Shown here: positions 1-8,209 of the stretch, piece after piece
Layout of the letters: the number at the start of each line of letters is the position of its first letter
Numbering within the stretch: the stretch's first letter is position 1
NCBI GenBank assembly: GCA_900546315.1
Contig: URCP01000017.1
Span: forward strand, 1 to 44,021
From: an uncultured Eubacteriales bacterium
Lineage (GTDB): Bacteria > Bacillota > Clostridia > Oscillospirales > CAG-272
Reading direction: 5' to 3'
DNA: 44,021 nucleotides
Notes under the pieces: model-generated
The model's database searches: none
What the model saw: only the letters and a program-made list of their open reading frames with translations
What the model was told of the DNA's origin: nothing
Made by a program: the position numbers and the translations under genes

Positions 1-1
1 C

Positions 2-439
2 AAGGGCTCGGCGTGGGTCATATGGGCGCTCGCGGCGATGGCTTCGTCCGGCGCCGTCGGACTGATACAGAAAATTCACAGAACGTCGGAATCGGCGGGC
101 GAGGTCGGCGGATTCCTCGCGGTGTCTATGGGGGCGTCGTTCGTTCTTTCGCTCCTGCCGCTTATATTTTCCGGTCAGTCCCCGAAAAGCTTCGGAATGA
201 GAAAAAGCGACGCCGCGGCATCCGCTGGCTGCGGCATATGCGTGGGAGCCTCGAATATCATCAACCTGATACTCACCGGTCTGATACCCGCGGTCATATT
301 CTTCCCGGTTTTCAACGGCGGCGTCGTGGTCCTGTCCGCGGCGGCGGCGAGGGTCTTCTGCGGCGAGAAGATGACGAAGAAAGGGCTTTGCGGGATGATC
401 ATCGGTCTCTGCGGCATAATGCTCGCGGCGCTCAGATAA
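2..439 (+). CDS. EamA/DMT-type membrane transporter, C-terminal part
   Basis: This is the last 145 codons of an integral membrane protein whose start lies before the window. The visible part has four to five hydrophobic segments. The final pair, with a short positively charged linker (CGEKMTKK) before the last helix, is the typical ending of EamA-type drug/metabolite transporters, in which a GEKLTKKQ-like loop joins helices 9 and 10. The family exports or imports small metabolites; the substrate cannot be told from this fragment. It ends in TAA and is followed at once by a strong hairpin terminator shared with the convergent operon on the right. The family call rests on the C-terminal pattern only. 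Confidence 0.7.
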   Translation, partial: KGSAWVIWALAAMASSGAVGLIQKIHRTSESAGEVGGFLAVSMGASFVLSLLPLIFSGQSPKSFGMRKSDAAASAGCGICVGASNIINLILTGLIPAVIFFPVFNGGVVVLSAAAARVFCGEKMTKKGLCGMIIGLCGIMLAALR

Positions 440-444
440 AAACA

Positions 445-479
445 AACCTCTGACGGTGCGGTTCCTGTCAGAGGTTTTT
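445..479. terminator. bidirectional intrinsic terminator
   Basis: A perfect 10-bp stem (445-454 with 467-476) has a 12-nt loop and five T on the plus side. The minus strand also carries a T-rich tail. It lies between the convergent transporter and nucleoside hydrolase genes and can end both transcripts. Confidence 0.85.
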
Positions 480-485
480 GATGAT

Positions 486-530
486 ACGCTGAATAAATCG
501 GGTTTTAGCAGAAAAAACTTGAATCAGCGT
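486..530. repeat. intergenic repeat copy, related to the one at 4561-4642
   Basis: A 7-bp inverted repeat (ACGCTGA with TCAGCGT) encloses an AAATCGGG-TTTT-GCAGAAAAA core. A close variant of this core and of the closing AATCAG(C/T)GTTT segment occurs at 4561-4642. Two copies in one window suggest a small repeat family, but this is a weak call made by eye. Confidence 0.4.
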
Positions 531-536
531 TTATAT

Positions 537-1421
537 TCAGTCTGAAAGACCGATGATGTTGTTCAGCGTCTTCTCAAGCGCCCTCTCGTCGCGGTGTCTG
601 ACCCATCTTGAGCCTTTGCCGTCCGAGATCATTACGGCGCCGTTGTCGGCGAAATCCACTTTGTGCTCGTCCGAGACTATCCAGTCCTCAGAGTCCGGGG
701 TCAGTGCGTAAAGCACGGTCGCGAGGTCCCATGACGGGCGTCTGAAGCTCTCGTCAGTGTGTTTCTCGTACGCGAGCCTTACCGGGTAATCCACGGGGCA
801 GTCCTTCAGCGTCTCTCCGGTGATGACGTTCAGACCCGCCTCGAATCCGCACCAGACGATCGGCGCGGGGCACTTTCCGGCGACTGTCTTCGCCGCGGGA
901 ATGTCGCACTCGATATTGAATTCCGGGGTAGCGGTGTTCTCGAAATTGCCGCCCATGATGACGACTTTGTCGACGGATTTCCTGACGAGCGACACGCCGT
1001 CGAGCGGAGAGATTTCATCCGGCTCTGAATCAAGCAGGTCGGCGAGATTGCCGAGCGGACCGATCAGGACGAAAGTCACTCCGGTGTTCTCCGCGAGCAG
1101 GCGTCTGAGGAGCGGAACAGGCTTTTCGGTCGCCGGCGCGTTCTTTCCTGACGCGCGGTAAGTGTCCGAGACCGGCTTTGTGTACTTTGTCGCGTCCGCG
1201 AAGAATTCTTTTCTGTCGGTCTGTCCTATCGGTGCGCTGACGACAAACCAGTCGTTTATCGCCGCGATGACGTCGACGCTGAGAAGGTCGGACGTGCAGT
1301 GCGTCACGCCGAGAAGATCGATCTTCCCGTCCGCGCACGCCCTGTCGAGTATCGCGAGCGCGCCGCAGTCGTCGCAGTCAGGTCCTATATCCGTGTCGAG
1401 TATGATTCTGCGCTTTTCCAT
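537..1421 (-). CDS. nucleoside hydrolase (inosine/uridine-preferring family)
   Basis: The product has 294 residues, near the usual 300-320 for the family. It should hydrolyse the N-glycosidic bond of ribonucleosides, releasing base and ribose for salvage. The N-terminal calcium-binding aspartate cluster is visible as LDTDIGPDCDD (residues 8-18), a slightly expanded form of the usual DTDxGxDD. The family motifs VVIMGGNF and EFNIECDIPAA follow near the middle. The start is ATG after an AGGAGA ribosome site. It is the last gene of a minus-strand operon, 32 nt after proA. Substrate preference cannot be read from the sequence, and a non-nucleoside hydrolase of the same fold is possible. Confidence 0.88.
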   Translation of the reverse strand: MEKRRIILDTDIGPDCDDCGALAILDRACADGKIDLLGVTHCTSDLLSVDVIAAINDWFVVSAPIGQTDRKEFFADATKYTKPVSDTYRASGKNAPATEKPVPLLRRLLAENTGVTFVLIGPLGNLADLLDSEPDEISPLDGVSLVRKSVDKVVIMGGNFENTATPEFNIECDIPAAKTVAGKCPAPIVWCGFEAGLNVITGETLKDCPVDYPVRLAYEKHTDESFRRPSWDLATVLYALTPDSEDWIVSDEHKVDFADNGAVMISDGKGSRWVRHRDERALEKTLNNIIGLSD

Positions 1422-1453
1422 GATTGTTTCTCCTGTTGAATAAATCTGCGTAT

Positions 1454-2719
1454 TTATCTTACCTGTCCGTCGCCGGTGATCAGGTATTTTTCGGTCGTCA
1501 GCGCGGAGAGACCCATCGGTCCGCGCGCGTGCAGCTTCTGAGTTGATATTCCGAGCTCCGCGCCGAAGCCGAACTCACCGCCGTCGGTGAATCTCGTCGA
1601 CGCGTTGACATAGACCGCCGCGGCGTCGATCTCGTTTCTGAATCTCGCGGCGTTCGCCATGCTTTTCGTGATTATGGCTTCGCTGTGCTTTGTGTTGTAC
1701 CTGTTTATGTGAGCGATGGCCTCGTCGATGCCGGACACAACTTTCACGGCGAGGATATAATCGTCATACTCCTCGGACCAGTCGGACTCGGCGGCGGGCT
1801 TCAGCGTGAAGGAACCTTTCTTGTCCTCCAGTATCCGGACGGTGCGCTCACAGCCGCGTATCTCAAGCTCGTGCGTCAGCGCCGCGGCGAACTTCGGCAG
1901 GAATTCTTCCGCGGCATTCTCCGAAACGAGCATTGTCTCGACCGCGTTGCAGACCGACGGACGGGAGAGCTTGGCGTTCAGCGCGACACTTACCGCGATG
2001 TCGAGGTCAGCTGTGTCGTCGACATAGATATGGCAGTTTCCGGCGCCGGTCTCGATGACCGGAACCGTCGCGTTGTCGACGACGCTGCGTATCAGCCCCT
2101 TACCTCCGCGCGGAACAAGCAGGTCTACGTATCCGCGCATCTTCATGAGCGCCGTCGAGCTCTCGCGCGAGGTGTCGTCGATGAGCTGCACCGCGTCCTC
2201 CGGAAGCCCGCAGTCACGCAGAGCCTCACGCATGACGAGCGTCAGCGCGCGGTTGGTGCGTATGGCCTCCTTGCCGCCTCTGAGGATACAGACATTACCG
2301 GTTTTTATGCAGAGCGCCGCGGCGTCTATCGTGACGTTCGGGCGCGCCTCGTATATTATCGCGACGACGCCGAGAGGGACGCGGATATGCTCGATGACAA
2401 GTCCGTTCGGACGCTCGGAGCGTGTGCCGGAGCCGATCGGGTCGGCGAGGACTATGAGCTCACGGAGGCTTGCGGCGATGCCCTCAATGCGCTTTTTGTC
2501 GAGCTTCAGTCGGTCAAGCATCGGTCCGGGGACGCCGTTCTTGTCCGCTTCCTCGAGGTCGGATGCGTTCGCCTCTATGATGTCGCCGCTTCTTCCTGTG
2601 AGAAGCTCGGCTATGCGCGCGAGGACCGCGTTCTTGACGCCGGTTTTTGCTCCGGAGAATGCCGGAGCCGCCGCCTTCGCGGTCTTGCAGAGGTTTTCAA
2701 CGTAACTGAAAGAATCCAT
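1454..2719 (-). CDS. proA: gamma-glutamyl phosphate reductase (ProA)
   Basis: The 421-residue protein matches ProA in length and in motifs throughout. It reduces L-glutamyl 5-phosphate to glutamate 5-semialdehyde with NADPH, the second step of proline synthesis in the cytosol. Recognisable segments are IYEARPNVTIDAAALCIK, LRGGKEAIRTN and the catalytic-cysteine stretch RPSVCNAVET, with HARGPMGL near the end. The ATG start follows GGAGA by 7 nt. The usual partner proB is not in the window, so proline synthesis must be completed from elsewhere. It lies between a cysteine desulfurase (27 nt upstream) and a nucleoside hydrolase, an unusual mix of functions in one operon. Confidence 0.97.
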   Translation of the reverse strand: MDSFSYVENLCKTAKAAAPAFSGAKTGVKNAVLARIAELLTGRSGDIIEANASDLEEADKNGVPGPMLDRLKLDKKRIEGIAASLRELIVLADPIGSGTRSERPNGLVIEHIRVPLGVVAIIYEARPNVTIDAAALCIKTGNVCILRGGKEAIRTNRALTLVMREALRDCGLPEDAVQLIDDTSRESSTALMKMRGYVDLLVPRGGKGLIRSVVDNATVPVIETGAGNCHIYVDDTADLDIAVSVALNAKLSRPSVCNAVETMLVSENAAEEFLPKFAAALTHELEIRGCERTVRILEDKKGSFTLKPAAESDWSEEYDDYILAVKVVSGIDEAIAHINRYNTKHSEAIITKSMANAARFRNEIDAAAVYVNASTRFTDGGEFGFGAELGISTQKLHARGPMGLSALTTEKYLITGDGQVR

Positions 2720-2746
2720 TTAGTTCTCCATTTCACAAGATGGTCT

Positions 2747-3934
2747 TTATCTCATCATTCTCACGAGCGACGAGAGTGCGGAAGCGAACTCTTCGACGAA
2801 TCCGTCCGCGTCCGCGAGCGTGTTTTGCGCGCCTATGCTGACGCGTATCGTACAGTCTGCCTCACGGTTGTCGAGCCCGAACGCTCTCAGCACATAGCTT
2901 CCGTGACCGGTGTTCGACGAGCACGCCGATCCGCTCGACACAAATATTCCGGCGTGAGACAGACTGTGGAGCATGACCTCGCTCCGTACCATCGGCATGC
3001 GTATGCTGAGTATATGCGGAGCCGCCGGTCCGTCCGGCGTGTTCAGCTCGACGCCGGGGAAACGTTTTGCGTCCGAGAGGACCGAGACTATTTTGTCGTG
3101 TACGGCGGTGATGGAGGCGATGTGTTCGTCGAGCTTCTCGTATCCGACCTTCGCCGCCGCTCCGAATCCCGCGATTCCGATGACGTTCTCGGTTCCGGAG
3201 CGCATTCCGCTCTCCTGACCGCCACCGAAGATTATCGGGACAATAGCTTTTTTCTTAAGAATCTCCGGCGAGACCCAGAGGGCTCCGACGCCCTTCGGAC
3301 CGCCTATCTTGTGCCCGGATATCGTTATCATGTCGGCGCCGAGCGATTTCGCGGTGAACCTGATCTTCAGGAACGCCTGCGTGCAGTCGGTATGTATGAT
3401 GGCGGCGGGGTTCGCCTTTTTCACAATGTCGGAGATACGTCTGACGTCATATATCGCGCCAGTCTCGTTGTTGACGAGCATGAAGCTCACGAGGATCGTG
3501 TCGCTGTCCGCGACCTGTTCTATCATCTCATAGTCCGGGATGCCGTCCGCCGTCGGAATTTTGTGGACGATGAAGCCGCGGCGCTCAAGCTCCTTCGCGG
3601 TCTCCATGATCGCCGGATGCTCGCTGTCCGAGATTATGATGTTCTTTTGCGATGTGTAGTTCTTCGCGCCGGTTGTGCCGAGGAGCGCGAGGTTGTCCGC
3701 CTCGGTGCCGCTCGCCGTGAAGATGAGCTGGCGGCAGTCGAGCGTCGTCAGGTATTTTATACCGAGAGCTGTGAGTATGTTTCGCTTCGCCTCGTTGACC
3801 AGTTTCTCCGCTTCCACACCCATCGTGTGCAGTGACGACGGATTCCCGTAGATGTCCATCGCCTCCAGCATCTTCTCCCTTGCCTCGGGTGTCAGCGGGG
3901 TTGTCGCGCTGTTGTCAAAATAGATCTTGTCCAA
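2747..3934 (-). CDS. cysteine desulfurase (NifS/IscS family)
   Basis: This 395-residue PLP enzyme removes sulfur from L-cysteine as an enzyme persulfide, giving alanine. The PLP lysine is K209 in SGHKIGGPKG. The PLP-contacting histidine lies in SDSEHPA. The catalytic cysteine is C338 in SSGSACSSN. The start is TTG after AAGGAA; no better upstream start is seen. It sits second in the operon, 34 nt after the lipoprotein gene and 27 nt before proA. No iscU-like scaffold gene is nearby. ThiI, encoded at 16727-17905, is a known acceptor of sulfur from NifS-type enzymes in Bacillota, so supply for tRNA 4-thiouridine is a reasonable inference. Confidence 0.95.
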   Translation of the reverse strand: MDKIYFDNSATTPLTPEAREKMLEAMDIYGNPSSLHTMGVEAEKLVNEAKRNILTALGIKYLTTLDCRQLIFTASGTEADNLALLGTTGAKNYTSQKNIIISDSEHPAIMETAKELERRGFIVHKIPTADGIPDYEMIEQVADSDTILVSFMLVNNETGAIYDVRRISDIVKKANPAAIIHTDCTQAFLKIRFTAKSLGADMITISGHKIGGPKGVGALWVSPEILKKKAIVPIIFGGGQESGMRSGTENVIGIAGFGAAAKVGYEKLDEHIASITAVHDKIVSVLSDAKRFPGVELNTPDGPAAPHILSIRMPMVRSEVMLHSLSHAGIFVSSGSACSSNTGHGSYVLRAFGLDNREADCTIRVSIGAQNTLADADGFVEEFASALSSLVRMMR

Positions 3935-3968
3935 AACGAATCATTCCTTTTCAGTAAAATTTCGCGGC

Positions 3969-4496
3969 TTACTTGAAGTCGAAATAGTCGAGTATCGCGA
4001 GGACGTCGTCGATGTGCGAGTCGTATTTCTCGGCGAGGGCGGCGTAGGTGAAGATATACACCTGATTGTTCTTTATCGTGACGACCTGCATGAATTTGTA
4101 CTGCTCACCGGTCAGGGTCGCGGTGTAGATGTACTGCTTAGCCGGGACGCCGTCGAGCTTGCATTCGGATTTATCGACGTACTCGAAATCCGTGAAGATG
4201 GATTTGAAATCCTCCTCGTAAAGCGCCCAGTAGTCGTCGACGCTCGTCACGTCGCGGTCGAGCTCGAACGCGGTCATAGAGACGCTCGACGGGTCGGCTC
4301 CGTTGTAGTACGCCGATGTAACGCCGGTCGAGATATCGGTCGTCCACTCGTCCGGAACGTAGAGGTGATATGTGAGGGACTCGTCGGATAGCTCCTTGAA
4401 GCCCATAGGCGCCGAGCCCTTGTCGCCGCACGAAACGAGCGCGGAAGCGCCGATCACCGCGGAGAGCAGGAGAGCGGCTGCGGATGTTTTTTTCAT
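3969..4496 (-). CDS. small secreted lipoprotein of unknown function
   Basis: The 175-residue protein starts with a lysine-rich signal peptide and a lipobox ending ALVSC-G, so cysteine 23 is the likely lipidated residue. The remainder is a single compact domain with alternating beta segments (LTYHLYVPDEW, SVSMTAFELDRD, KQYIYTATL). This resembles the PsbP/DcrB-like fold often annotated in clostridial lipoproteins, but I cannot assign a role. It is the first gene of the operon that continues with cysteine desulfurase, proA and nucleoside hydrolase. Its ATG follows an AAAGG site. Location on the outer face of the membrane is inferred from the lipobox. Confidence 0.85.
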   Translation of the reverse strand: MKKTSAAALLLSAVIGASALVSCGDKGSAPMGFKELSDESLTYHLYVPDEWTTDISTGVTSAYYNGADPSSVSMTAFELDRDVTSVDDYWALYEEDFKSIFTDFEYVDKSECKLDGVPAKQYIYTATLTGEQYKFMQVVTIKNNQVYIFTYAALAEKYDSHIDDVLAILDYFDFK

Positions 4497-4564
4497 ATGA
4501 TCGGACCTTTCATGGTTACCTGACAGGCGGTACGCCGCCAGCGGATTTTACGGATTTAGGAAAC

Positions 4565-4642
4565 ACCGAACAAATCGGGGTTTCGCAGAAAAAGCCCCCA
4601 GATTTATGGGCTTTTTTCTGCGAAAACAACCTTAAATCAGTG
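4565..4642 (-). promoter_or_regulatory. leader hairpin, possible attenuator of the lipoprotein-desulfurase-proA operon
   Basis: A long inverted repeat lies in the 5' leader, between the promoter at 4653-4682 and the first ATG at 4496. The central stem pairs 4581-4597 with 4608-4625 almost perfectly. On the minus strand its GGGC arm runs straight into a T tract, as in an intrinsic terminator. The flanks pair imperfectly, extending the stem to about 78 nt. Its place upstream of the first gene fits a premature terminator, but no competing antiterminator is clear, and it is related to the repeat at 486-530. Confidence 0.5.
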
Positions 4643-4652
4643 TTTCATTTAT

Positions 4653-4682
4653 ATTATACACTCATTTCCCGCCGCTTTTCAA
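4653..4682 (-). promoter_or_regulatory. sigma-A promoter of the lipoprotein operon
   Basis: On the minus strand TTGAAA (4677-4682), an 18-nt spacer and TATAAT (4653-4658) point toward the lipoprotein gene. The predicted start is near 4646. Confidence 0.65.
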
Positions 4683-4713
4683 CATTAATTTGTAAATACG
4701 CGGGCGCAACCTG

Positions 4714-4746
4714 AAAAAATGGCTGTCATGCGGGAGCATGACAGCC
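4714..4746 (-). terminator. rnpB intrinsic terminator
   Basis: A hairpin pairs GGCTGTCATG with CATGACAGCC around a CGGGAG loop, followed on the minus strand by six T. It abuts the RNase P RNA 3' end. Confidence 0.9.
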
Positions 4747-4747
4747 T

Positions 4748-5137
4748 GCGATCGGGTCTGTAAGCCGGGTTCTGTAATCGGCAATCATCTATCTCGACGC
4801 GCCGTTACCGACGCGCTCGCGGCAAAATGCCGCTGCCACAGACAAACGGGTTCTGCCGGGCAAGCAGCCGCCGGAAAATGGCGGATCCCGTAAGGTGTTG
4901 CTTCGGATAGGGTTTACAGCGCTCCCGTGTTGCCACGGGACCGGGTGAGCTCTTACCTCGCCTTTCCACCCTTACCGCGGGGCGACGGTGTCACCTCACG
5001 GCGGTATATCTCTGTTGCACTATCCCGGAGGTTTCCCTCGGCGGACGTTATCCGTTATCCCGCCCTGTGAAGCCCGGACTTTCCTCATGGTAATACCTTT
5101 CGGCGACATACCACGCGATTGCCCGACCCGGTCGCAC
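4748..5137 (-). ncRNA. rnpB: RNase P RNA
   Basis: This is the catalytic RNA of RNase P, which removes 5' leaders from pre-tRNA. Two universal sequences are present on the minus strand: GAGGAAAGTCCGGGCT (5071-5086) near the 5' end and ACAGAACCCGGCTTACAG (4758-4775) near the 3' end, the two sides of helix P4 and its surroundings. The terminal helix P1 is visible, pairing GCGACCGGGTC with GACCCGATCGC with a single mismatch; this sets both ends within a few bases. The 5' end also agrees with a consensus promoter just upstream, and a terminator hairpin follows directly. Whether it is structural type A or B was not determined. Confidence 0.95.
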
Positions 5138-5142
5138 TGATA

Positions 5143-5171
5143 ATTATATCACAACACGGCGGCTCTGTCAA
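5143..5171 (-). promoter_or_regulatory. consensus sigma-A promoter of rnpB
   Basis: On the minus strand there is a perfect TTGACA (5166-5171), a 17-nt spacer and a perfect TATAAT (5143-5148), with an extended -10 TG. The -35 box overlaps the stop codon of the GNAT gene. The predicted start is near 5137. Confidence 0.9.
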
Positions 5172-5788
5172 GTGTTTTCTTCGGATTCGCGCGGCTCAGG
5201 TGCCCAGTCGCGTCTCAGCATCGCGTATGAATACTCATCCGAGAAGCGCATCGCGCTCTTCTTGTGCGGTCGTCTCGCCTCAAGAAACAGCCCTTCGCGC
5301 CGCATTCCGATATTTTCCATGACCCTTCTCGAGCCGTAGTTCTCCGCGTCGCAGTGCGCGCAGAGTCTGTGGAGTCCGAGCTCACCGAAGCCGAAATCCA
5401 CGAGGAATCTTCCGAGCTCGCTTCCGTACCCGAGCTTCTGTCTGTCACGGCGGATTATCCAACCGAGCTCTCCGGAGCCGTAGCCGGGATATTCAGGCGA
5501 CGCCGCCTCCGGCACTCCGGGTCTCACCGGTCCGCTCACCGAGATCAGTCCGCCGCCGATGAGCGTATCGGAAGATCGTTCAATTACCGCGAAGAGATAT
5601 TCCTCCGGACGCGGCGATTCTGCCGCGGCTATGGCGTCCTCGATGAACTCTCGCGTCTCCTCCGGCGTGTTCGGACCCCAGAGCATGTAGGTCAGGTTCT
5701 CCGGGTCGGACGAGTATGCGTGGACAGCGTCAAAATCTGTCGGCTTATATGGGCGCAGGATGAGCCGCGCGGTCTTGTATGTTTTCAT
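5168..5788 (-). CDS. GNAT-family N-acetyltransferase (RimJ/RimL-like)
   Basis: The 206-residue protein has the layout of the GNAT subfamily that includes ribosomal-protein acetyltransferases: TARLILRPYKPTDFDAVH at the start, ELGWIIRRDRQKLGYGSELG (acetyl-CoA loop) near residues 120-140, and HRLCAHCDAENYGSRRVMENIGMRREG toward the end. It transfers acetyl from acetyl-CoA to an amine; the acceptor cannot be deduced. The ATG follows AAGGGA. Its stop codon overlaps the -35 box of rnpB, so readthrough into rnpB is possible. Its own promoter was not identified with confidence. Confidence 0.9.
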   Translation of the reverse strand: MKTYKTARLILRPYKPTDFDAVHAYSSDPENLTYMLWGPNTPEETREFIEDAIAAAESPRPEEYLFAVIERSSDTLIGGGLISVSGPVRPGVPEAASPEYPGYGSGELGWIIRRDRQKLGYGSELGRFLVDFGFGELGLHRLCAHCDAENYGSRRVMENIGMRREGLFLEARRPHKKSAMRFSDEYSYAMLRRDWAPEPRESEENT

Positions 5789-5842
5789 TTGCGTTCCCTT
5801 TTTCGATGATTAAAATTAATTTCCAACAACCGTGCCGGATGC

Positions 5843-5994
5843 TTATCAACACTGTTCCACTCCGGAACTGTGGAAAACTTCGAGGCATGGATGCGCAGTT
5901 TTGCACAGTTTCAACATGGTTATCAACAGCCGTGCGACATCAGGCGACAGAGTTTTACATGGTTTGGCACAGATTGTCACACGACTTTTCAACA
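5843..5994. promoter_or_regulatory. cluster of DnaA-box-like nonamers
   Basis: The 231-nt gap between the GNAT and comM genes carries TTATCAACA twice (5843-5851, 5920-5928) and TTTTCCACA on the minus strand (complement of 5869-5877). Each is one base from the DnaA box TTATCCACA. Weaker matches are TTTTGCACA (5899-5907), TTTGGCACA (5963-5971), ATTGTCACA (5973-5981) and TTTTCAACA (5986-5994). No dnaA or dnaN gene is near, so a DnaA-titration cluster or DnaA-regulated promoter is more likely than the origin. Confidence 0.45.
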
Positions 5995-6019
5995 GTTGTG
6001 TTGAGAAGCCGGCGGTAAC

Positions 6020-7582
6020 TCAGAAAAAGTATTTTTTCTCAAGACCGCGGTACTGTATCGCTTCTGATATGTGGTTCTTCTGGATATTCTCGCTCCCCGC
6101 GAGGTCGGCTATTGTTCTCGCCACGCGAAGTATCCGGTCATACCCGCGGCCGGAGAGCTGGAACTTTTCGTGAGCGGTCTGCATGATTGCAAGCGCGTCT
6201 CCGTCAAGATGGCAGAAACGGTTTATATGCCGATCGTTCATTGCCGCGTTGAAGCGTATCGGGGTTAATGACTTGTCCTTTTCCGCGGCGGACCAGAAAC
6301 GCTCTATCGCGAATTTTCTCGCTTTGTTGACTCTGGCGCGGATTTCCGCGGATGACTCGTAGCGGCGATCCGTATCAGACAGATCGTTGAACGACAGCGC
6401 GTTGACCTCTATCTGCATATCTATGCGTTCGAGAAGCGGTCCGCTGATTTTCGAATGGTACTTTTTGACGTCGGCGGGCTTACACGTACAGGGCTTTACA
6501 GGGTTTCCGTAGTTCCCGCATTTACATGGGTTCATGGCCGTGACGAACATGAACGAACACGGAAATGTCTCGCTTCCGTTGACTCTTGAAATCTCGACTT
6601 TGCCGCTTTCGAGCGGCTGGCGGAGTACCTCCAGCACATCCTGTCGGAACTCCGGGAGCTCATCGAGAAACAGCACGCCGTTGTGCGCGAGGGATATCTC
6701 GCCGGGTTGTGGAATGCTGCCGCCGCCGACAAGACTCGGGGCTGACGACGTATGGTGCGGCGCGCGGAACGGACGCCTTGTTATCAGCGGTACGCCTTCC
6801 GGGAGCTTGCCGCATATCGAGTATACTTTCGTTGTCTCAATCGCTTCCTCGAACGTAATGTCCGGAAGGATAGTCGGTATGCGGTTCGCGAGCATGGATT
6901 TTCCGCATCCGGGAGGACCTATCATAAGCACGGCGTGTCCGCCCGCCGCCGCGATCTCGAGCGCGCGCTTGACTCTTTCCTGTCCCTTGACGTCGGAAAA
7001 ATCGATCGGGTATGACGTGGATTCCGCCGAAAAAGTGGATTTGTCGTATACGGTCGGTTCAATGCGCTTTCTGCCCATGAGGAAATCACACAGTTCTGTT
7101 ACGCTGCCGACACCGTAAACGCTCACCCCGGGGACTACCGACGCTTCTCCGGCGTTCTGTGCCGGGACGAACACGCGGCGCAGATTGTGCTCGGCGGCGG
7201 CTATGGTCATACAGAGCACGCCGTTTACCGGTCTGATCTCTCCGGAGAGAGACAGCTCGCCTATAAAGCAGCAGTCACGCAGATCGAGTTCAAGCGGAAG
7301 CATCAGCGTCGCTTTCATTATGCTTATGAGTATGGCGAGGTCGTATGAGGATCCTTCTTTCTTACGGTTGGCGGGCGCGAGGTTGATGGTCAGCGCCTTT
7401 TCCGGTTCATAGAAGCCGCTGTTTTCTAAGGCAGACATTATTCTGTTCTTGGATTCCTTGACGGCGGCGTCGGGAAGACCGGATATATCGAACGTCGGAA
7501 TCTTGTCTCTCGCGTTGCATTCTACCGTCACGACGAATCCGTTAATACCGGAGATGCCGGATGAATATACGGTTGACAGCAT
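6020..7582 (-). CDS. comM: YifB/ComM-family AAA+ ATPase (magnesium chelatase-like)
   Basis: The 520-residue protein matches the family along its whole length. It has an N-terminal Lon-protease-like (ChlI) domain (about residues 1-165), a central AAA+ module with Walker A GPPGCGKS and Walker B-region VLFLDELPEF, and a C-terminal domain with LSGRGYDRILRVARTIADL. The cysteine-rich insert (NPCKCGNYG ... CTCK) is typical. ComM acts as a hexameric helicase promoting branch migration of incoming DNA in natural transformation; in many Bacillota the role is untested. The ATG lies after AAAGGAC. It is transcribed alone from a promoter near 7642-7670. Confidence 0.95.
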   Translation of the reverse strand: MLSTVYSSGISGINGFVVTVECNARDKIPTFDISGLPDAAVKESKNRIMSALENSGFYEPEKALTINLAPANRKKEGSSYDLAILISIMKATLMLPLELDLRDCCFIGELSLSGEIRPVNGVLCMTIAAAEHNLRRVFVPAQNAGEASVVPGVSVYGVGSVTELCDFLMGRKRIEPTVYDKSTFSAESTSYPIDFSDVKGQERVKRALEIAAAGGHAVLMIGPPGCGKSMLANRIPTILPDITFEEAIETTKVYSICGKLPEGVPLITRRPFRAPHHTSSAPSLVGGGSIPQPGEISLAHNGVLFLDELPEFRQDVLEVLRQPLESGKVEISRVNGSETFPCSFMFVTAMNPCKCGNYGNPVKPCTCKPADVKKYHSKISGPLLERIDMQIEVNALSFNDLSDTDRRYESSAEIRARVNKARKFAIERFWSAAEKDKSLTPIRFNAAMNDRHINRFCHLDGDALAIMQTAHEKFQLSGRGYDRILRVARTIADLAGSENIQKNHISEAIQYRGLEKKYFF

Positions 7583-7641
7583 TTTCGTTATTTTGTCCTT
7601 TCATGTCGTTTTTTGTAAGACCGGAATACTTCTATAAATAA

Positions 7642-7670
7642 ATTTTATCACATTACGTCCTTTTTTACAA
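7642..7670 (-). promoter_or_regulatory. likely comM promoter
   Basis: On the minus strand TTGTAA (7665-7670), a 17-nt spacer and TAAAAT (7642-7647) precede comM by about 55 nt. Confidence 0.5.
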
Positions 7671-7836
7671 TACATACTCACAATTTTTTTTAAAAAACGG
7701 GCGAAAAATTTTCCGATGTCGGGGACGATGGGCCGAAAAACAAATTATTTACATCTGAGAAACATTGCGGAAATATCCGAGCCGCATTTTTGTAGGATAA
7801 TAGAATTAATGAAAAAAACAAAGAGGGCGGTATTTT

Positions 7837-8070
7837 ATGAAAAATCAAAAGACGGTCGCGGTCAGGATACCGGACGATCTGCTTGAGAAGCTGTGCTTTG
7901 TCGCGAAGAGCGAGGGGAGAACCCTCAACAATCAGTTTCTTCTCCTCGCGCGCAACAGCGTAGCGTATTTCGAGCGCACAAAAGGGCATATAACCACGGC
8001 GCAGATGGAGTCTGTGCGTGAGGAGGCGCTCGCTGACACAGTGAAAGAAAAAGAAACTCCCGGGCAGTAA
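7837..8070 (+). CDS. ribbon-helix-helix (Arc/CopG-like) DNA-binding protein
   Basis: The 77-residue protein has one ribbon-helix-helix unit over residues 5-48: a short basic strand KTVAVRIPDD, helix LLEKLCFVAKSEG, then helix RTLNNQFLLLARNSVAYFE. This is the Arc-like arrangement; such proteins bind operators as dimers through the N-terminal strand. The charged C-terminal tail has no recognisable domain. The ATG follows GAGGGCGG at a suitable distance. It is a single gene with its own terminator and no toxin partner, so a regulator is more likely than an antitoxin. The target is unknown. Confidence 0.8.
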   Translation: MKNQKTVAVRIPDDLLEKLCFVAKSEGRTLNNQFLLLARNSVAYFERTKGHITTAQMESVREEALADTVKEKETPGQ

Positions 8071-8086
8071 ATGAGCGGGAATACAT

Positions 8087-8124
8087 GACCGCCGGAAGTC
8101 ACAGGCTTGCGGCGGTCGGTTTTT
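8087..8124 (+). terminator. terminator of the ribbon-helix-helix gene
   Basis: An 8-bp stem (8087-8094 with 8110-8117), 15-nt loop and a following T5 end the small gene. Confidence 0.75.
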
Positions 8125-8209
8125 GCGGCGTGACAGAGCCGAAAGGATGAAAATACCTCGTAAGGGTCAAAAAAACAACATATGTGAGCATTAATTTACA
8201 CTATATTCA

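Noticed and set aside
1685..3835. 716-codon open frame on the plus strand opposite proA and the cysteine desulfurase
   Set aside because: It is antisense to two clear genes, Arg/Val-rich without family motifs, and lacks a ribosome site. Codon bias of the true genes creates such shadows.
5843..5994. Replication origin
   Set aside because: No dnaA, dnaN, rpmH or AT-rich unwinding element nearby, and most of the boxes are degenerate.
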